Source: DATBLE01 sp963841405
GTDB taxonomy: Bacteria; Actinomycetota; Thermoleophilia; Gaiellales; Gaiellaceae
Direction of reading: 5' to 3'
NCBI GenBank assembly: GCA_963841405.1
Contig: CAWJCM010000001.1
Span: 310,001 to 374,000 of the forward strand
DNA: 64,000 bases
Shown here: piece by piece, positions 34,415 through 45,176 of the stretch
Layout: each line of letters starts with the position of its first letter
Numbering within the stretch: position 1 is the stretch's first letter
Program-made: the position numbers and the translations under genes
The notes under the pieces: generated by a model
Database searches by the model: none
Seen by the model: the letters and a program-made list of their open reading frames with translations, nothing else
What the model was told of the DNA's origin: nothing

Positions 34415-35508
34415 CGCTCTCGATCCGTCCGGCCGAGGAGTGCCGCTACGACCTGGTCGCGTTGGGCGAGATCATGCTCCGCCTCGACCCCGGCGAGGAC
34501 CGCGTTCGAACGGCGCGATCGTTCCGCGTCTGGGAAGGCGGCGGCGAGTACAACGTCGCCCGCGGCCTGCGCCGCTGCTTCGGGATGCGCACCGCCGTCG
34601 TCACCGCCTTCGCCGACAACGACGTGGGACGGCTGGTTGAGGACCTTCGTCCTCCAGGGCGGTGTCGACACGTCGCTGATCCGCTGGGTGCCGTACGACG
34701 GGATCGGCCGCACGGTGCGCAACGGGCTCAACTTCACCGAGCGTGGGTTCGGCTTGCGCGGCGCGCTCGGCGTCTCCGACCGGGGCAACACGGCAGCCTC
34801 GCAGCTCCGACCAGGGGACGTCGACTGGGAGCATCTGTTCGGCACGCTCGGCGTCCGGTGGTTCCACACCGGGGGCATCTTCGCCGGCCTCTCCGAGACG
34901 ACTCCCGACGTGATCGAGGAGGCCGTCGAGGCCGCTTCGCGTCACGGCACCGTCGTCTCCTACGACCTCAACTACCGGCCCAGTCTCTGGAAGGGCCTCG
35001 GCGGGGTCGAACATGCCCGCCAGGTCAACCGCCGCCTGGCCGAGCGTGTCGACGTGATGCTCGGTAATGAGGAAGACTTCACCGCCTGCCTGGGTCTCGA
35101 GGTCGAGGGCGTCGACGAGTATCTGACCGAGCTGGACACGTCCGCGTTCCGCGCGATGATCGAGCGGGCGTCGGCCGAGTACCCGAACTTCGCCGTCGTA
35201 GCAACCACATTACGCACGGTCCGCAGTGCCACTATCAACGACTGGTCGGCGATCGCCTGGTCACGCGATCGGGGGTTCGCGGAGCCGACACCCCGCCCGG
35301 ACCTGGAGATCCTCGACCGGGTCGGCGGCGGGGACAGCTTCGCCTCAGGCTTGATCTACGGCCTGCTCGAGCTCGACGACCTGCAACAGGCGGTCGAGTA
35401 CGGCGCTGCACACGGTGCACTGGCGATGACGACGCCGGGCGACACCTCGACCGCCACACTCGCCGAGGTCGAGGCGCTCGTCCACGGGGCCGGCGCCCGC
35501 GTCAATCG

Positions 35509-35512
<4 letters not shown>
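34411..35512 (+). pseudogene. PfkB-family 2-keto-3-deoxygluconate kinase, frameshifted
   Basis: Two frames together give a full-length kinase of about 365 residues. The first (from GTG 34411) reads LVALGEIMLRLDPGE then VWEGGGEYNVARGLRR and VTAFADNDVGRLVED up to 34644; the second resumes as FVLQGGVDTSLIRWVPYDG and ends with PfkB signature 2 RVGGGDSFASGLIYG. Removing one C of the pair at 34644-34645 restores the frame. Everything else is intact and under apparent coding constraint, so it is either a very recent mutation or a sequence error. It would phosphorylate KDG for the aldolase upstream. Confidence 0.85.
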
Positions 35513-36433
<921 letters not shown>

Positions 36434-36440
<7 letters not shown>

Positions 36441-37585
36441 AGGTGGCTCAGCGGTTCGCCGCCTGGCTCGGTCTCGGGCCGGGCGTGGAGGGGGCGCTCG
36501 AGTACGTGTTCGCACGGTGGGACGGACGGGGGCTTCCGCGAGAGGTCGGCGGGGAGGCGCTCCCACTGCCGGCGCGCCTTCTGCACGTCGCGCGGGATGT
36601 CTCGCTCTTCCTCTCGGCCGGCGGGACTGACGAGGCTCGGGCCGTGATCGAGCGTCGCGCAGGTGAGGCGTACGAGCCACGCCTGGTCGAGCTGGCGTTG
36701 CGGGACCTCGACGATGCGGTGAGCGAGTTGGACGAGGCGCGACTGTGGGAGATCGCCCTCGAGCGCGAGCCGTTCCCGCAGGTCATGCTCATCGGTGACC
36801 GCATCGACGCCGGCTTCGGTGCGATCGCCACGCTGATCGGGCTCAAGTCGCCGTGGCTGCGGGAGCACTGCGTCGGTGTCGCCGACCTGGCGGAGGCGGC
36901 GGCCTGGCGGGTTGGACTCCCGGCCGACGACGTTACGTTCCTCCGCCGAGCGGCGCTCGCGCACGACCTCGGCCGGATCAGCGTTCCCAATGCGATTTGG
37001 GAGAAGCCCGGGCCGCTCGGCATTGGCGAGTGGGAGCGCGTCCGCCTGCACTCGTATTTCACCGAGCGCGCATTCGCCCATTGCCCGGCGCTCGCCGAAC
37101 TGGGGCGCCTGGCCGGCTCACACCACGAGCGACTCGACGGATCCGGATACCACCGCGGCACGGAGGGAGCGGCACTCCACCAGGCAGAGCGCATCCTCGC
37201 AGCCGCAGATTGCTACACGGCCATGCGCGAGGCGAGGCCATACCGACCCGCGCTCGCGCCGGCAGCCGCTCGGGCGGAACTCGAGCGCGAGGTGGCCGAA
37301 GGGCGGCTCGACGGGCCGGCGGTCGATGCGGTTCTCGCCGCCGCCGGTCACCGCGTGTCCGAGCGGCCTCGCGAACGTCCGGGCGGGCTGACCGAGCGCG
37401 AGCTCGAGGTGCTGCTCGCGCTCGTGCTCGGGCACTCGAACCAGACGATCGCCGACGGCCTCGGCATCTCCGCCAAGACGGTCGGACATCACGTTCAGCA
37501 CGTGTACCAGAAGGCCGGTGTCCGCTCCCGCGCCGCCGCGACGGTCTGGGCGTTCGAGCACGATCTCGTCCACGCGGCGCTATAG
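36434..37585 (+). CDS. HD-domain/LuxR-type regulator, 5'-truncated
   Basis: About 383 residues from ATG 36434. It opens inside a degenerate HD domain (CEVAQRFAAWLGLG, RWDGRGLPREVGGEAL, PARLLHVARDVSLF). A second HD-GYP-like domain follows (LREHCVGVADLAEAAAW, LAHDLGRISVPNAIWEK, GSHHERLDGSGYHR). It ends with a LuxR-type helix-turn-helix (LTERELEVLLALVLGHSNQ then ISAKTVGHHVQHVY). Homologues of this architecture normally begin about 100 residues earlier, so the 5' end is lost at the same point as the neighbouring ABC gene. It may still be translated from the ATG. Confidence 0.75.
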
Positions 37586-37675
37586 GGCATTCGCCCGATG
37601 CGCCCGTGTCGCCCCGGGCGCACACTCGTCCTCGCGTCGCAGAAAGCGGCGCACACCGACCGGAAGGAGACGACG

Positions 37676-37948
37676 ATGATCCTGGCGACAACGCAGGTCG
37701 AGGATCTCGACCAGTTCGTGAAGATCTACAGCACGAAGGGTGCCGAGAAGCGCAAGCTGCACGGGTCGAAGGGCTCGACGGTCTTCCGCGATCCGAACGA
37801 GGCCGACCGGGTCTGGGCGATCTTCGACTGGGATCTGGAGGGCTGGGGGAACTTCGCCTCCGATCCTGAAGTGCCGCCGATCATGCAGGAGGCGGGTCAC
37901 AGGGGCAGGCCGCAGGTCGGAGAGCTCGTCGGCCGGTTCGAGGCGTGA
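37676..37948 (+). CDS. small dimeric alpha-beta barrel-type protein
   Basis: 90 residues from ATG 37676 with GGAAGGAGA upstream. ILATTQVEDLDQFVKIY then STVFRDPNEADRVWAIFDWD resembles antibiotic-biosynthesis-monooxygenase/EthD-like stress proteins. Function unknown. Its stop overlaps the next start by 4 bases. Confidence 0.65.
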   Translation: MILATTQVEDLDQFVKIYSTKGAEKRKLHGSKGSTVFRDPNEADRVWAIFDWDLEGWGNFASDPEVPPIMQEAGHRGRPQVGELVGRFEA

Positions 37949-38343
37949 GCCTGATCCAGGAGAACGTCGCGGTCGTTCGCCGTGGGTATCGGGCGTTCAA
38001 CGACGCGGACCTGGCGACTCTCGCCGAGCTCTTCGACGACAACGCCTCCTGGCACACGCCCGGTCGCAGCCGCGTCGCGGGCGATGCGGTCGGCCGCAAC
38101 GCCGTCTCCGCCCGATTCGGGCAGTATCTCAGGGAGACGGGCGGGACGTTCAGAGCCGACCTCAAGCGCGTTCTCACCGACGAGGACGGCAAGGTGATCG
38201 GCATTCACCACAACGTGGGCGAACGTGACGGCAAGGAGCTCGACGTCTACTGCTGCATCGTCTTCGAGGTGGCGGACGGCCGGATCGTCGACGGCCGCGA
38301 GCACTTCTACGACCTGCACGCGTGGGACGAATTCTGGTCGTAG
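37945..38343 (+). CDS. SnoaL-like/NTF2-fold protein
   Basis: 132 residues from GTG 37945. ENVAVVRRGYRAFNDADLAT then LFDDNASWHTPGRSR and VFEVADGRIVDGREHF are the normal landmarks of the SnoaL_2 family of small cone-shaped barrels. Substrate unknown. Followed by a strong hairpin. Confidence 0.85.
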   Translation: MSLIQENVAVVRRGYRAFNDADLATLAELFDDNASWHTPGRSRVAGDAVGRNAVSARFGQYLRETGGTFRADLKRVLTDEDGKVIGIHHNVGERDGKELDVYCCIVFEVADGRIVDGREHFYDLHAWDEFWS

Positions 38344-38349
38344 CGTCAC

Positions 38350-38382
38350 GGGAGGCGCTCCGGCGCAGGCCGAGCGCCTCCC
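38350..38382 (+). terminator. hairpin terminator after the NTF2-fold gene
   Basis: GGGAGGCGCT (38350-38359) pairs perfectly with AGCGCCTCCC (38373-38382) over a 13-base loop, 6 bases after the stop codon. No T-run follows. The next 410 bases (38383-38793) contain no gene I can support. Confidence 0.6.
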
Positions 38383-38793
38383 CCACGTCCGACCCCGAAT
38401 CGGGGTGGGAGTCATCACCGACGAACAGGTTGGAAGCTTGACGAACTGCGAGCGGTCGACGACGCACTCGAGCTCGTCCTCGACCTGGGCTGAGAGAACG
38501 TAGGCCAGTCTGGGCTCTTGCGGCGAGACACATGGCTGCCACGTCGCCCGAGCCTGCACACCGACCCGCGGATTCGTCATCCATCGAAACGCACCGACTT
38601 CTAACCTGTCTCCCGGAACACCCGGCGGGCGCCTACACAGGGATGAGCAGCCTTTGGGACTCCTCCCCGGAGGTCGCCTCTGGCAAGCAGCGGGAGGTGT
38701 GGAGCCGGGTTAGCCGTTGACACGGCGTCGTCAGTCGCTCCGCTTCCCCCTTGCGAAGGTCGCGGCCAGAGCGACATCGACGAGGATGCGTGA

Positions 38794-39816
38794 GTGAAGA
38801 GGATCGGGTTCCTGTCCTTCGGTCACTGGACGGCGTCGCCGTCGTCGCAAGTGCGCTCCGCCTCCGACGCACTGGTCCAGTCGCTCGAGCTGGCGGTCGC
38901 GGCCGAAGACGTGGGAGCCGACGGGGCGTACTTCCGCGTGCACCACTTCGCCCGGCAGCTCGCGTCGCCGTTTCCGCTCCTTGCGGCGGTCGGAGCGCGG
39001 ACGTCGAGGATCGAGATCGGCACCGCCGTCATCGACATGCGCTATGAGAACCCGCTCTACATGGTCGAGGACGCCGGCGCCGCCGACCTCCTCGCCGGTG
39101 GTCGGCTGCAGCTGGGCATCAGCCGTGGGTCACCGGAGCAGGTGATCGACGGGTGGCGCTACTTCGGCTACGCGCCTGCCGACGGTGAGAGCGACGCCGA
39201 CATGGCACGCCGCCACACCCAGGTGTTTTTGGAGGTGCTGAAGGGGGAGGGGTTCGCCGAGCCGAACCCACGGCCGATGTTCCCGAACCCGCCGGGCCTG
39301 CTCACCGTCGAGCCGCATTCGCCGGGCTTGCGCGACCGGATCTGGTGGGGCGCAGGATCGGCCACGACCGCAGCCTGGGCGGCCACCCTCGGCATGAACC
39401 TGATGAGTTCAACGCTGGTGGACGACGACGCGAGCGGTGACCCGTTCCACGTCGTGCAGGCCCGGCACATCGAGGCCTACCGCGCAGCGTGGAAGGAAGC
39501 CGGGCACGAGCGCGAGCCACGCGTCTCCGTCAGCCGCAGCATCTTCGCGCTCGTGAACGACGTGGACCGCAGGTACTTCGGTCCGAGCAACGACGACGAC
39601 CACGTCGGCTACATCGACGCGACGACGCGGGCGATCTTCGGCCGCACGTACGCCGCCGAGCCCGACCTACTCTCCGACCAACTCGCCGAGGACGAGGCGA
39701 TCGCCGCCGCGGACACGCTGCTGCTAACCGTGCCGAACCAGCTCGGCGTCGACTACAACGCACACGCCATCGACAGCATCCTCAAATACGTCGCACCCGA
39801 GCTCGGCTGGCGCTGA
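38794..39816 (+). CDS. LLM class flavin-dependent oxidoreductase
   Basis: 340 residues from GTG 38794. KRIGFLSFGHWTAS, LELAVAAEDVGADGAYFRVH, RIEIGTAVIDMRYENPLYM and GGRLQLGISRGSPEQV are classic luciferase-like positions. It lacks an obvious operon partner and converges on the nSTAND gene, separated by a hairpin. Substrate unknown; F420 or FMN use cannot be told apart. Confidence 0.88.
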   Translation: MKRIGFLSFGHWTASPSSQVRSASDALVQSLELAVAAEDVGADGAYFRVHHFARQLASPFPLLAAVGARTSRIEIGTAVIDMRYENPLYMVEDAGAADLLAGGRLQLGISRGSPEQVIDGWRYFGYAPADGESDADMARRHTQVFLEVLKGEGFAEPNPRPMFPNPPGLLTVEPHSPGLRDRIWWGAGSATTAAWAATLGMNLMSSTLVDDDASGDPFHVVQARHIEAYRAAWKEAGHEREPRVSVSRSIFALVNDVDRRYFGPSNDDDHVGYIDATTRAIFGRTYAAEPDLLSDQLAEDEAIAAADTLLLTVPNQLGVDYNAHAIDSILKYVAPELGWR

Positions 39817-39821
39817 ATTGA

Positions 39822-39843
39822 CCGATCGAGGGCGATCGATCGG
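39822..39843. terminator. bidirectional hairpin between convergent genes
   Basis: CCGATCG (39822-39828) pairs with CGATCGG (39837-39843) with an 8-base loop, between the LLM gene stop and the nSTAND gene stop. Confidence 0.45.
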
Positions 39844-39883
39844 CATGATTTGTGCTCGCGTTGCTGCCGCGTAGGGTGGCCGG

Positions 39884-42163
39884 TCAGGGGCAACCGTTGA
39901 GCGGCGGCGTCCAGACGCGGGCGGTGCCGTCGTAGCTGGCTGTCGCGACGAGGCAGCCGCTTGGGCTGAAGGCGACTGCACGATCCCCGGCGCCGTCGAG
40001 AGCCGCGACCAGGCGGTTGCGTCGCCAGTCCCACAGCCGGGCGATGCTGTCGCCGTTGGACACTGCCAGGATCGTCCCGTCGGGGCTGAACGCCACCGAT
40101 TCGACGGAGTTGACGCCTGTCCGCCTCGACCAGACCACTCTGCGCGCACGCCAGTCCCAGACGCGCGCCCGTGCGTCCTGGCCACCGGTCGCGACCAGGC
40201 GAGCGTCGGGGCTGAACGCGGCGTCGTAGACGGTGTTCCCGTGTGTCGGAAGCTTCGCGAGGACGCGCTCGGTGCTCAGGTCCCATACCCGCGCGTTGCC
40301 GTCGTCGCTTCCGGCGACGAGCAGGCCGCCGTCGCGGCTGAAGTCGGCACTGCGCACGACACCGCCCTGACCGTCGAGAATCGGATCGACGCGACCGGTT
40401 CGCCAGTTCCACAGGCGGATCCTCCCGTCGTCTCCGGGCAGAGCCACGAGCCGGCCACGGGGGTCGAAGACCGCTCCGTCGAAGCCGAAGGGCTCCTCGA
40501 GATCGGCGAGCCGCTCAGCCTTCTCCCAGCGCCAGACGATCGCTTCGCCCTTCGACCCCGCCGTGGCGAGCAAGTCGTCGCGCGGGTTGAACGTCGCCTG
40601 GAGGATCTCGCCATCGGCGTGCAGGGCGGCGACCTCCTTGGCCACGCCGCTGGTCGTGTCCCATTCCCAGACGCGCACCTCGCCGCGTTCGCCCGCAGTC
40701 ACCACGCGCCGGCCGTCGACGGAGAAGGCAACGCTCTGCAGGGCCGCGTGGTGTCCGGTGTAGATCGCCTTGGTGTACGGAACCGCGAGGGCGAGCTCCA
40801 GCGCCTGCGCCTGCTCCCGCCGCTTCGCGTCGGCCGTGTGTCCGGCCTGGACGCGCCAGATCGTGATCCCGGCGGCCGCGCCCGCCACGACCGCCAGGAC
40901 GAGCGCGGCGAAGACGAGCCGCATCCGGAGCCGGCGCCGCCTCTCGACGGCGGCGAGCTCGCGGGCGTGAAGGAACCGTGCGCGCCAGTCGAGTACTGCG
41001 CCGGCGAGGACGTCGTGGTAGATCTCATACGCGTCCTCACCGGCGGGCCTCACGACGCGCGTGCTACCGGCGGCGAGCTTCCCGAGGACAGATGCGACCG
41101 CGGCCGGCGGCACTCCCGCGTATTCCGCGAGGTCGTCGACGCGATGCGCGATCTTGGTTCCCGACGGAGTCACGAGGTAGCGGAAAACCGACGCTGCGAC
41201 CTCTTGCTCGTCGGCGCTCAAGGCGTTCAGGGCGTCGTCGAGATGCGTACGGACAATCCGTTCCGCTCCGCCGAGACGCTCGAGCGTCTCGAGCCGAAGC
41301 TGCCGTGAGCCCGCGCGGCGCTCCTCGTCCCAGAGGCGGGTCAGTACGAGCTGGAGGTACGGCGCCTCGATCGGGCGCGAACCCGGGCCGCCCGCTGCGC
41401 TTGCTCCGTCAAGCAATCCTGCGCCGCTGCTCCCGAACGCGAAGCGGCCGACTTCGACCTCGTCGAGGAGCTGCTCGACGAGGTCGGGCTCGGCCGAGAC
41501 GGCATCGCCGGGTTGGAGCGCCGCGTGCCGCACGAGCGGCTCGACGATCGCCTCACGTGCCGCTTCGCGGCCGAGACGGTCGAGGCGTAAATACGTCTCG
41601 AACAGGCCGGGAATGCTGCCCTTGAAACGCTCGAGGCGAGCGAGCGCGTCCTCGCGGATCGCGATCAGGAAGGAGACGGGTAGATCGGCCCGTGTAACTG
41701 CGCGAGGGAACTCGAGCGCGAACGTGTCCTCACCGTCTTCGTCCGGGTGATAGACGAAGTACTCCTCGAACTGGTCGAGCACCACGACCAGGTCGCAGCC
41801 GGAATGGTCGGCGCACGCCGCGATCGTGGAGGCGAGCCGAGGATCGGCAGGACCGACATCGAGGCCGCTCGCCTCCCGCAGCGCCGCTGCAAGCGACGCA
41901 GCGGGGTCGCCTCGCCATTCGGAGAACAGGACCAGGTTCAAATCGTCCATACCACGCAGGCGCGGTGCGACGCCGGCGTGCAAGAGCGAGCTCTTGCCGA
42001 CGCCGCTCTCGCCGAAGAGAAGCGTGAGCCGGGCAGCTAGCACGTTCGCGACGACGAGCTCTGCATCGGCATCACGCCCGAAGAAGTACCGCGCATCCTC
42101 CTCGTCGTAGCGAGCGAGTCCCTTGTAAGGGGACTCCAACGACCGCGCCGCGACCTCGGTCAC
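39884..42163 (-). CDS. nSTAND NTPase with WD40 propeller (module A)
   Basis: 759 residues from GTG 42163. N-terminal nSTAND1-type ATPase: entry motif PYKGLARYDEEDARYFFGRD, Walker A FGESGVGKSSLLHAG (about residues 50-60), Walker B DLVVVLDQFEEYF, then LIAIREDALARLERF and a C-terminal helical part EAPYLQLVLTRLWDEE. One transmembrane helix follows near residue 410 (VFAALVLAVVAGAAAGITIW). The last 300 residues are seven WD40 units (such as VYDAAFSPDARLVATGG), enough for one closed propeller that would sense a ligand. It overlaps the SIR2 gene by 4 bases, so NTPase and SIR2 are made together. A defence or cell-suicide role is likely by family. Confidence 0.88.
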   Translation of the reverse strand: MTEVAARSLESPYKGLARYDEEDARYFFGRDADAELVVANVLAARLTLLFGESGVGKSSLLHAGVAPRLRGMDDLNLVLFSEWRGDPAASLAAALREASGLDVGPADPRLASTIAACADHSGCDLVVVLDQFEEYFVYHPDEDGEDTFALEFPRAVTRADLPVSFLIAIREDALARLERFKGSIPGLFETYLRLDRLGREAAREAIVEPLVRHAALQPGDAVSAEPDLVEQLLDEVEVGRFAFGSSGAGLLDGASAAGGPGSRPIEAPYLQLVLTRLWDEERRAGSRQLRLETLERLGGAERIVRTHLDDALNALSADEQEVAASVFRYLVTPSGTKIAHRVDDLAEYAGVPPAAVASVLGKLAAGSTRVVRPAGEDAYEIYHDVLAGAVLDWRARFLHARELAAVERRRRLRMRLVFAALVLAVVAGAAAGITIWRVQAGHTADAKRREQAQALELALAVPYTKAIYTGHHAALQSVAFSVDGRRVVTAGERGEVRVWEWDTTSGVAKEVAALHADGEILQATFNPRDDLLATAGSKGEAIVWRWEKAERLADLEEPFGFDGAVFDPRGRLVALPGDDGRIRLWNWRTGRVDPILDGQGGVVRSADFSRDGGLLVAGSDDGNARVWDLSTERVLAKLPTHGNTVYDAAFSPDARLVATGGQDARARVWDWRARRVVWSRRTGVNSVESVAFSPDGTILAVSNGDSIARLWDWRRNRLVAALDGAGDRAVAFSPSGCLVATASYDGTARVWTPPLNGCP

Positions 42164-43152
42164 GACTCGACCTCCGCGAGCAGGGCGCCGAGTGCGGCGT
42201 CGAGCGCCGCGACGTAGTCATCGAGCGGCACATCGAGGACGTCGACGCCCCGCAACTCCCAGAACTCGCGATCCAGCTCGGACGGTCGGAGCTGAATTGC
42301 CCACGACTTGTACTTCAGCTTCTGCTCGCCCCAGATTCGATGCAGGATCACCCGCAGGTTCCAGTCGCGCATGCTGTAGCCCAGGAACAGAAAATGGCTA
42401 CGGCGGAGCTTCGCCGCGAGGGTGACAGGGACGAGGTTGGCGATGTCCGTGCGCGCCAGGTACTCGATGTAGTGATCCTCGGTGATGACGTAGCTGTCCC
42501 ACGTCGCCTCGGGGTTCGCCCGATCGACAGCGCCGTGCATCTTCAGGACGACCGTACGCTCGCCCGGGCGGAGCGCGCGATATTCGTTCGGCCGCTCGAC
42601 GACCACCGGCTCGGCGTCCGGCGCCCAGTGGACGAACCTGCCGCGGTGCTCCCCTTCAGCCATGTAGGCGACGACGTCGAACGGCTCGTCCGCGTCACCG
42701 AAGGCCCGTTCGAGTGCGTCGTCGTAGTTCGTCGTCAGCACCAGCGGGCACATTCTCGGCAGGCCTGCCTGCCGTAGCCGTGCCGGAAGCGTCGCCAGGA
42801 ATCTGTGCAGCGGCCCGATCGCGTAGTCGGCGTCGAAGACGTCATGCAGCTGGTCGTACAGCGGTCCCGAGCCCGTCATCACGTAGGCGTACTCGGAGAC
42901 ACGGACGAGCTCCGTCAGGTCGTCGTCGGGATAGTCGAAGCGAGCAGCAAGATGCGTGGAGAGCTCCGCGCCGCTCGGGAGGGTGTTGCCGTGTTCCCAG
43001 GTCGTGCCGGCCGGCCGATCGCAGAGGTTCGCACCCGCACCGAACAGCGGGACGACTCGTCCCTCCAGGACCTCGCGCATCACTCTGCGACAGTGCTGTT
43101 CGAGCGCGTTCTGGACGGCCGTCTCCTCCCGGTTTTCGAGTGACCACCGCAA
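42160..43152 (-). CDS. SIR2-like NADase-type effector (module A)
   Basis: About 330 residues. SIR2_2-type features: VVPLFGAGANLCDRPAG (NAD-binding GAGxN), TTNYDDALERAF (the Asn-Asp of TxNxD), VVLKMHGAVDRA (catalytic His), SYVITEDHYIEYL, and HFLFLGYSMRDWNLRVIL. Such domains hydrolyse NAD+ in defence systems. The start is uncertain: TTG 43152 is the best candidate in frame, and a GTG/ATG pair closer to the GAGAN motif is possible. It is the first gene of a two-gene operon with the nSTAND-WD40 protein. Confidence 0.85.
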   Translation of the reverse strand: MRWSLENREETAVQNALEQHCRRVMREVLEGRVVPLFGAGANLCDRPAGTTWEHGNTLPSGAELSTHLAARFDYPDDDLTELVRVSEYAYVMTGSGPLYDQLHDVFDADYAIGPLHRFLATLPARLRQAGLPRMCPLVLTTNYDDALERAFGDADEPFDVVAYMAEGEHRGRFVHWAPDAEPVVVERPNEYRALRPGERTVVLKMHGAVDRANPEATWDSYVITEDHYIEYLARTDIANLVPVTLAAKLRRSHFLFLGYSMRDWNLRVILHRIWGEQKLKYKSWAIQLRPSELDREFWELRGVDVLDVPLDDYVAALDAALGALLAEVES

Positions 43153-43354
43153 TGGTAGGGCCGCGCAGCCGAGATTTCTCGGACGCGCCGCCGTAGCCCT
43201 CCTCGCCAAGCCGTCCCTTGCCACGCACTGCCCGGAGAGCCTTGACCGGTGGGTCGCGTCGTGGGAACGTGAAAGCGGAACCTGGAACCCTGCTCAATCG
43301 ACGGGATCTGCGGTCCAGCATCGGGTGGACGAAGCCCGTCAGATCGGAGGGGCG

Positions 43355-45136
43355 ATGAACATCAGAGCGGATCAGCTGGCTGAGCAGGTAAGCCGCGCCC
43401 GCACACGCGGCTGGGCGGCGATCATGCGAAAGGCCGAGAAACGACACAATCTGCCGGCCGGTCTACTGCTCGCCGTCGCCTCGCGCGAGACCGACATGGA
43501 AGACATCGTCGGCGACAAGGGTCACGGGCGAGGGCTCTTTCAGATCGACGACCGGTTTCACGCCGACTGGCTCGCCGCCCACGGCGCTCCCGGGCCGGCC
43601 ACGACCCCGAGGGTGAAGGACGCCGCCGAGTTCGCCGCATCGATGCTCGCCTCGAACCTCGCCGTCGCAATGCAGAACGGGGTTGCCGCGCCGGATCAGC
43701 TCCGGTTCGCCTGCTCGGCCTACAACGCCGGAGCCGGCGGCGCACTCGCAGGCCAGCAGAGGGGTGACTGCGACAGTAGGACGACGGGTGGCGACTACGG
43801 CCGGGATGTGCTCGAGCGACTGGGCGCGATCCAGCCGAAAGGCCGCCGGAGCTTGCAGATGAGCGGCGAGCGCATCCTACGAAAGGGCGACCGGGGCCAG
43901 GACGTCGTCCAGCTCAAACAACAGCTGCAGACGTGGTTCGACCGCGCGGCTCCAGGCGTCTGGCAGACGTTCCGAGTCAAGCCGGGGCCGGGGTTCGGTG
44001 CCGCGCTCAGCACCGCCGTTCGTGATTTCCAGATGCGGAACGCGCTGTTCGTCGACGGTGAAGTTGGCGAAAACACCCGCGAGGCGCTGGCGAGGACTCC
44101 CGCCCCGCGGCCGAAGGCAGCGACGGGGGACGGCATCCTCAGGCGCGGCAGCCGCGGGGCGCAGGTAACGCGGCTCAAACGCGATCTCGAGACGTGGTTC
44201 GAGCACGCGTTGCCCGGCAAGTGGGAGTCGTTCGGCGTGTCCGGCGGGCCGGGGTTCGGTGACGCGCTCGAGCGCGCCGTCCGCGACTTCCAGCAGCGCA
44301 ACGGGCTGCTCGTCGACGGCGAGGCCGGCAGGGAGACCTTCGGCGCACTCCATGGAGCGACACCGTCGCCTTCACCGGCCGGCCGGCCCCGCCTAGACCT
44401 CCCCGACCTGAAGCTGGACGCGCCGAAGAAGCGGGGGGCCTCGGGCGAGAAGGTGCGGCTCATCCAGGGATGGCTCTCGCTGCACGGTTTCAAGCTCGTC
44501 GTCGACGGAGGCTACGGCAATGCGACCGTACGCCAGGTCCGTGCGTTCCAGAAGGCGAAGGGACTCACCGTGACCGGGATCGTCGACGATGCGACCTACC
44601 AAGAGCTCGTGCAGCCGATGATCGTCGCGCTTTCGCCGATCGCGCCCGACGGGCCGCTCGGCTGGCTCGTGGTCGCGTATGCCCGCCAGCACCTGGTGCA
44701 GCATCCGCAAGAGGTCGGCGGGGAGAATCGTGGTCCGTGGGTCCGCCTGTACACACAGGGACGGGAAGGAGAAGACGCACCGTGGTGTGCGGGCTTTGCC
44801 ACGTTCATCCTCGAGCAGGCATGTCTCGCTGCCGGGGTCCCGGGGCCGTTGCCGAGGACCCTCGCTTGCGACGACATGCAGGCGTGTGCCGGCGATCGGC
44901 TCCTGTCTCAGCCGAAGCCGTCGCAGCGGAAGCGAATCACGCCGGGCAGCTTCTTTCTGAGGCCGAATCCCCCCGGCGTCAAGCCGAGGTACGCCCACAC
45001 CGGCATCGTGGTGCAGGCAGAGGCGGACACCTTCAAGAGCATCGAGGGGAACACGAACGACGATGGCTCGGCCGAGGGCGTCGAGGTCTGCGCCCGCGTC
45101 CGCGGTTACCGTGGCCTGGACTTCATCATCATCTGA
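43355..45136 (+). CDS. multidomain muralytic protein (lysozyme-like, 3x peptidoglycan-binding, CHAP-like)
   Basis: 593 residues from ATG 43355 with GGAGGGG upstream. Residues 25-145 resemble a lysozyme/lytic transglycosylase (AVASRETDMEDIVGD with the catalytic Glu, GRGLFQIDDRFH, SAYNAGAGGA). Then come three PG_binding_1 repeats (LRKGDRGQDVVQLKQQLQ; LRRGSRGAQVTRLKRDLE; GASGEKVRLIQGWLS). The C-terminal 170 residues look like a CHAP/amidase-type cysteine hydrolase (DAPWCAGFATFIL, PRYAHTGIVVQ, SIEGNTND). There is no signal peptide or transmembrane segment, unusual for a wall hydrolase. It is divergent from the SIR2 gene of module A (202-base gap). Confidence 0.87.
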   Translation: MNIRADQLAEQVSRARTRGWAAIMRKAEKRHNLPAGLLLAVASRETDMEDIVGDKGHGRGLFQIDDRFHADWLAAHGAPGPATTPRVKDAAEFAASMLASNLAVAMQNGVAAPDQLRFACSAYNAGAGGALAGQQRGDCDSRTTGGDYGRDVLERLGAIQPKGRRSLQMSGERILRKGDRGQDVVQLKQQLQTWFDRAAPGVWQTFRVKPGPGFGAALSTAVRDFQMRNALFVDGEVGENTREALARTPAPRPKAATGDGILRRGSRGAQVTRLKRDLETWFEHALPGKWESFGVSGGPGFGDALERAVRDFQQRNGLLVDGEAGRETFGALHGATPSPSPAGRPRLDLPDLKLDAPKKRGASGEKVRLIQGWLSLHGFKLVVDGGYGNATVRQVRAFQKAKGLTVTGIVDDATYQELVQPMIVALSPIAPDGPLGWLVVAYARQHLVQHPQEVGGENRGPWVRLYTQGREGEDAPWCAGFATFILEQACLAAGVPGPLPRTLACDDMQACAGDRLLSQPKPSQRKRITPGSFFLRPNPPGVKPRYAHTGIVVQAEADTFKSIEGNTNDDGSAEGVEVCARVRGYRGLDFIII

Positions 45137-45176
45137 GCACGTGCGACTCCCCGCCGCATCGAACAGTCGCCCCTGG